Origin: Roseateles_B flavus
GTDB taxonomy: Bacteria > Pseudomonadota > Gammaproteobacteria > Burkholderiales > Burkholderiaceae_C
Reading direction: 5' to 3'
Length of the DNA stretch: 64,000 bases
NCBI RefSeq assembly: GCF_039872765.1
Contig: NZ_JBDPZC010000015.1
Coordinates: forward strand, 1 to 64,000
A program made the position numbers and the translations under genes. This document shows positions 63,299 to 64,000 of the stretch, in pieces. The notes below the pieces were generated by a model. That model did no database searches. It was not told where the DNA came from and saw only the letters and a program-made list of their open reading frames with translations. Positions within the stretch are counted from its first letter, which is position 1; every line of letters begins with the position of its first letter.

Positions 63299-64000
63299 TT
63301 GACCGATCCCATGGGCATTGCCGGCGCAGCCTCCCGGCGGCGCATCGTCATCGTTGGCGCGACCTCGGCCATGGCCGAGCATTGCGCGCGGCTGTGGCTG
63401 CGCCAGACGCCGGACTGCGAGCTGGTCCTGCTGGGCCGCCACGCCGAACGTCTGGAACGGGTGGCGGGCGACCTCCGCGTGCGTGCGCCGCAGGCCCGCA
63501 TCAGCTGCCGTGTGCTGGACTTCAGTGATGCTGACGCCATTGCCCGCGCCGCGACCGACTGCAGCCAGCCCCGGGCGCCCGACCTGGTCCTGATCGCCCA
63601 TGGCCTGCTGCCTGACCAGTCGCGCGCGCAGCAAGACCTGACCCTGGCCCGCCTGACGCTCGAAGTCAACGGCCTCTCGCCGGTCCTGTTTGCCGAGGCC
63701 TTCGCGGCCCGCATGCAGGCGGTGGAGGGCGGTCGCCTGGCCCTCATCGGCTCCGTTGCGGGAGACAGGGGCCGCCAGTCCAACTACGTCTACGGCGCCG
63801 CCAAGGGCCTGCTGGAACGCTATGCCGAGGGTCTGCAGCATCGCCTGGCGCTGCAGGGCTTCCCGCTGCGCGTGGTGCTGGTCAAGCCGGGGCCCACGGC
63901 CACGCCCATGACCGCCGCGATGGAGGGCGCCCCGGGTGGCCTGGCGCCGGTGGACGCGGTCGCCACCGGCATCGTGAAGGGGGTGGCTCAGGGGCGGCCG
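63299..64000 (+). CDS. dprE2: DprE2-like short-chain reductase (truncated by window end)
   Basis: 234 codons are open to the window edge. This SDR should reduce the 2'-keto intermediate to decaprenylphosphoryl-arabinose. The nucleotide loop is IVIVGATSAMAEHCAR, the structural Asn is in LEVNGLSPVLF (N124), and the triad is S152, Y165 and K169 (GSVAGDRGRQSNYVYGAAKG), close to the mycobacterial DprE2 pattern. The start is probably TTG at 63299, since GGGGAG lies ~8 nt upstream and the first ATG (63311) is too distant. Immediate coupling to dprE1 supports the two-step epimerase assignment. Confidence 0.82.
   Translation, partial: MTDPMGIAGAASRRRIVIVGATSAMAEHCARLWLRQTPDCELVLLGRHAERLERVAGDLRVRAPQARISCRVLDFSDADAIARAATDCSQPRAPDLVLIAHGLLPDQSRAQQDLTLARLTLEVNGLSPVLFAEAFAARMQAVEGGRLALIGSVAGDRGRQSNYVYGAAKGLLERYAEGLQHRLALQGFPLRVVLVKPGPTATPMTAAMEGAPGGLAPVDAVATGIVKGVAQGRP

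Overview
This 64 kb window looks like a chromosomal segment of a high-GC betaproteobacterium of the Burkholderiales, probably near the Roseateles/Mitsuaria/Rubrivivax (Sphaerotilaceae) group. The basis is protein similarity from memory and gene order: gatCAB divergent from mreBCD-mrdA-rodA, recA...recX, DUF2889-sucC-sucD-TerC, and pilA nearby. The species is inferred and was not confirmed by a search. No rRNA, tRNA or CRISPR array was seen.

Region 1 (1-5.2 kb) is an accessory patch with visibly lower GC and poor coding density. It holds an IS21-like terminus, a protein of unknown function coupled to a TniQ-family zinc-finger transposition protein, the left end of an IS3-family element, and a few small genes. 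It also holds an XRE regulator with a perfect palindromic operator, a TauD-like gene scrap, and a cluster of four ~20 bp repeats arranged head to head. It reads as the debris of a Tn7/Tn5053-like element plus IS insertions.

Region 2 (5.2-31 kb) is ordinary accessory metabolism, regulation and transport. It includes a DUF1444-like membrane protein, a GlxA-type regulator divergent from a DJ-1/PfpI protein and a class-III aminotransferase, and a DUF4382 lipoprotein. A lone tailspike-like beta-helix protein sits at 13.3-14.7 kb. An NAD-salvage locus (pncA-pncB) is divergent from nrtR, with a candidate operator. A MerR regulator faces a DUF2938-flavodoxin-DUF2798 operon across a 19 bp-spacer promoter. 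A Zn/Cd/Pb P-type ATPase is divergent from cadR and an HPP-CBS membrane protein. Two diguanylate cyclases and a POT peptide transporter are also here.

Region 3 (31-54.5 kb) is core genome: exonuclease III, a TonB-dependent receptor behind a LacI-type palindrome, pyrE, gatCAB, the rod-shape operon mreBCD-mrdA-rodA, a TctE/QseC-like two-component system, LexA-controlled recA, an unusually long recX, DUF2889 and sucCD.

Region 4 (53.7-64 kb) has a TerC transporter followed by a Ser/Thr kinase, PP2C phosphatase, FHA protein and MBL phosphodiesterase. It ends in a type IV pilin locus. pilA has a sigma-54 promoter and an upstream pair of perfect inverted 18-mers. It is followed by a GT-C type membrane glycosyltransferase, a TfpX/Y/Z-like pilin accessory protein, a GtrA flippase-like protein, and homologues of DprE1 and DprE2 (decaprenylphosphoryl-ribose epimerase; DprE2 is cut by the window edge). 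This gene set suggests pilin decoration with D-arabinofuranose, as described for group IV pilins of Pseudomonas aeruginosa but built here around a different glycosyltransferase. It is the most interesting system in the window.
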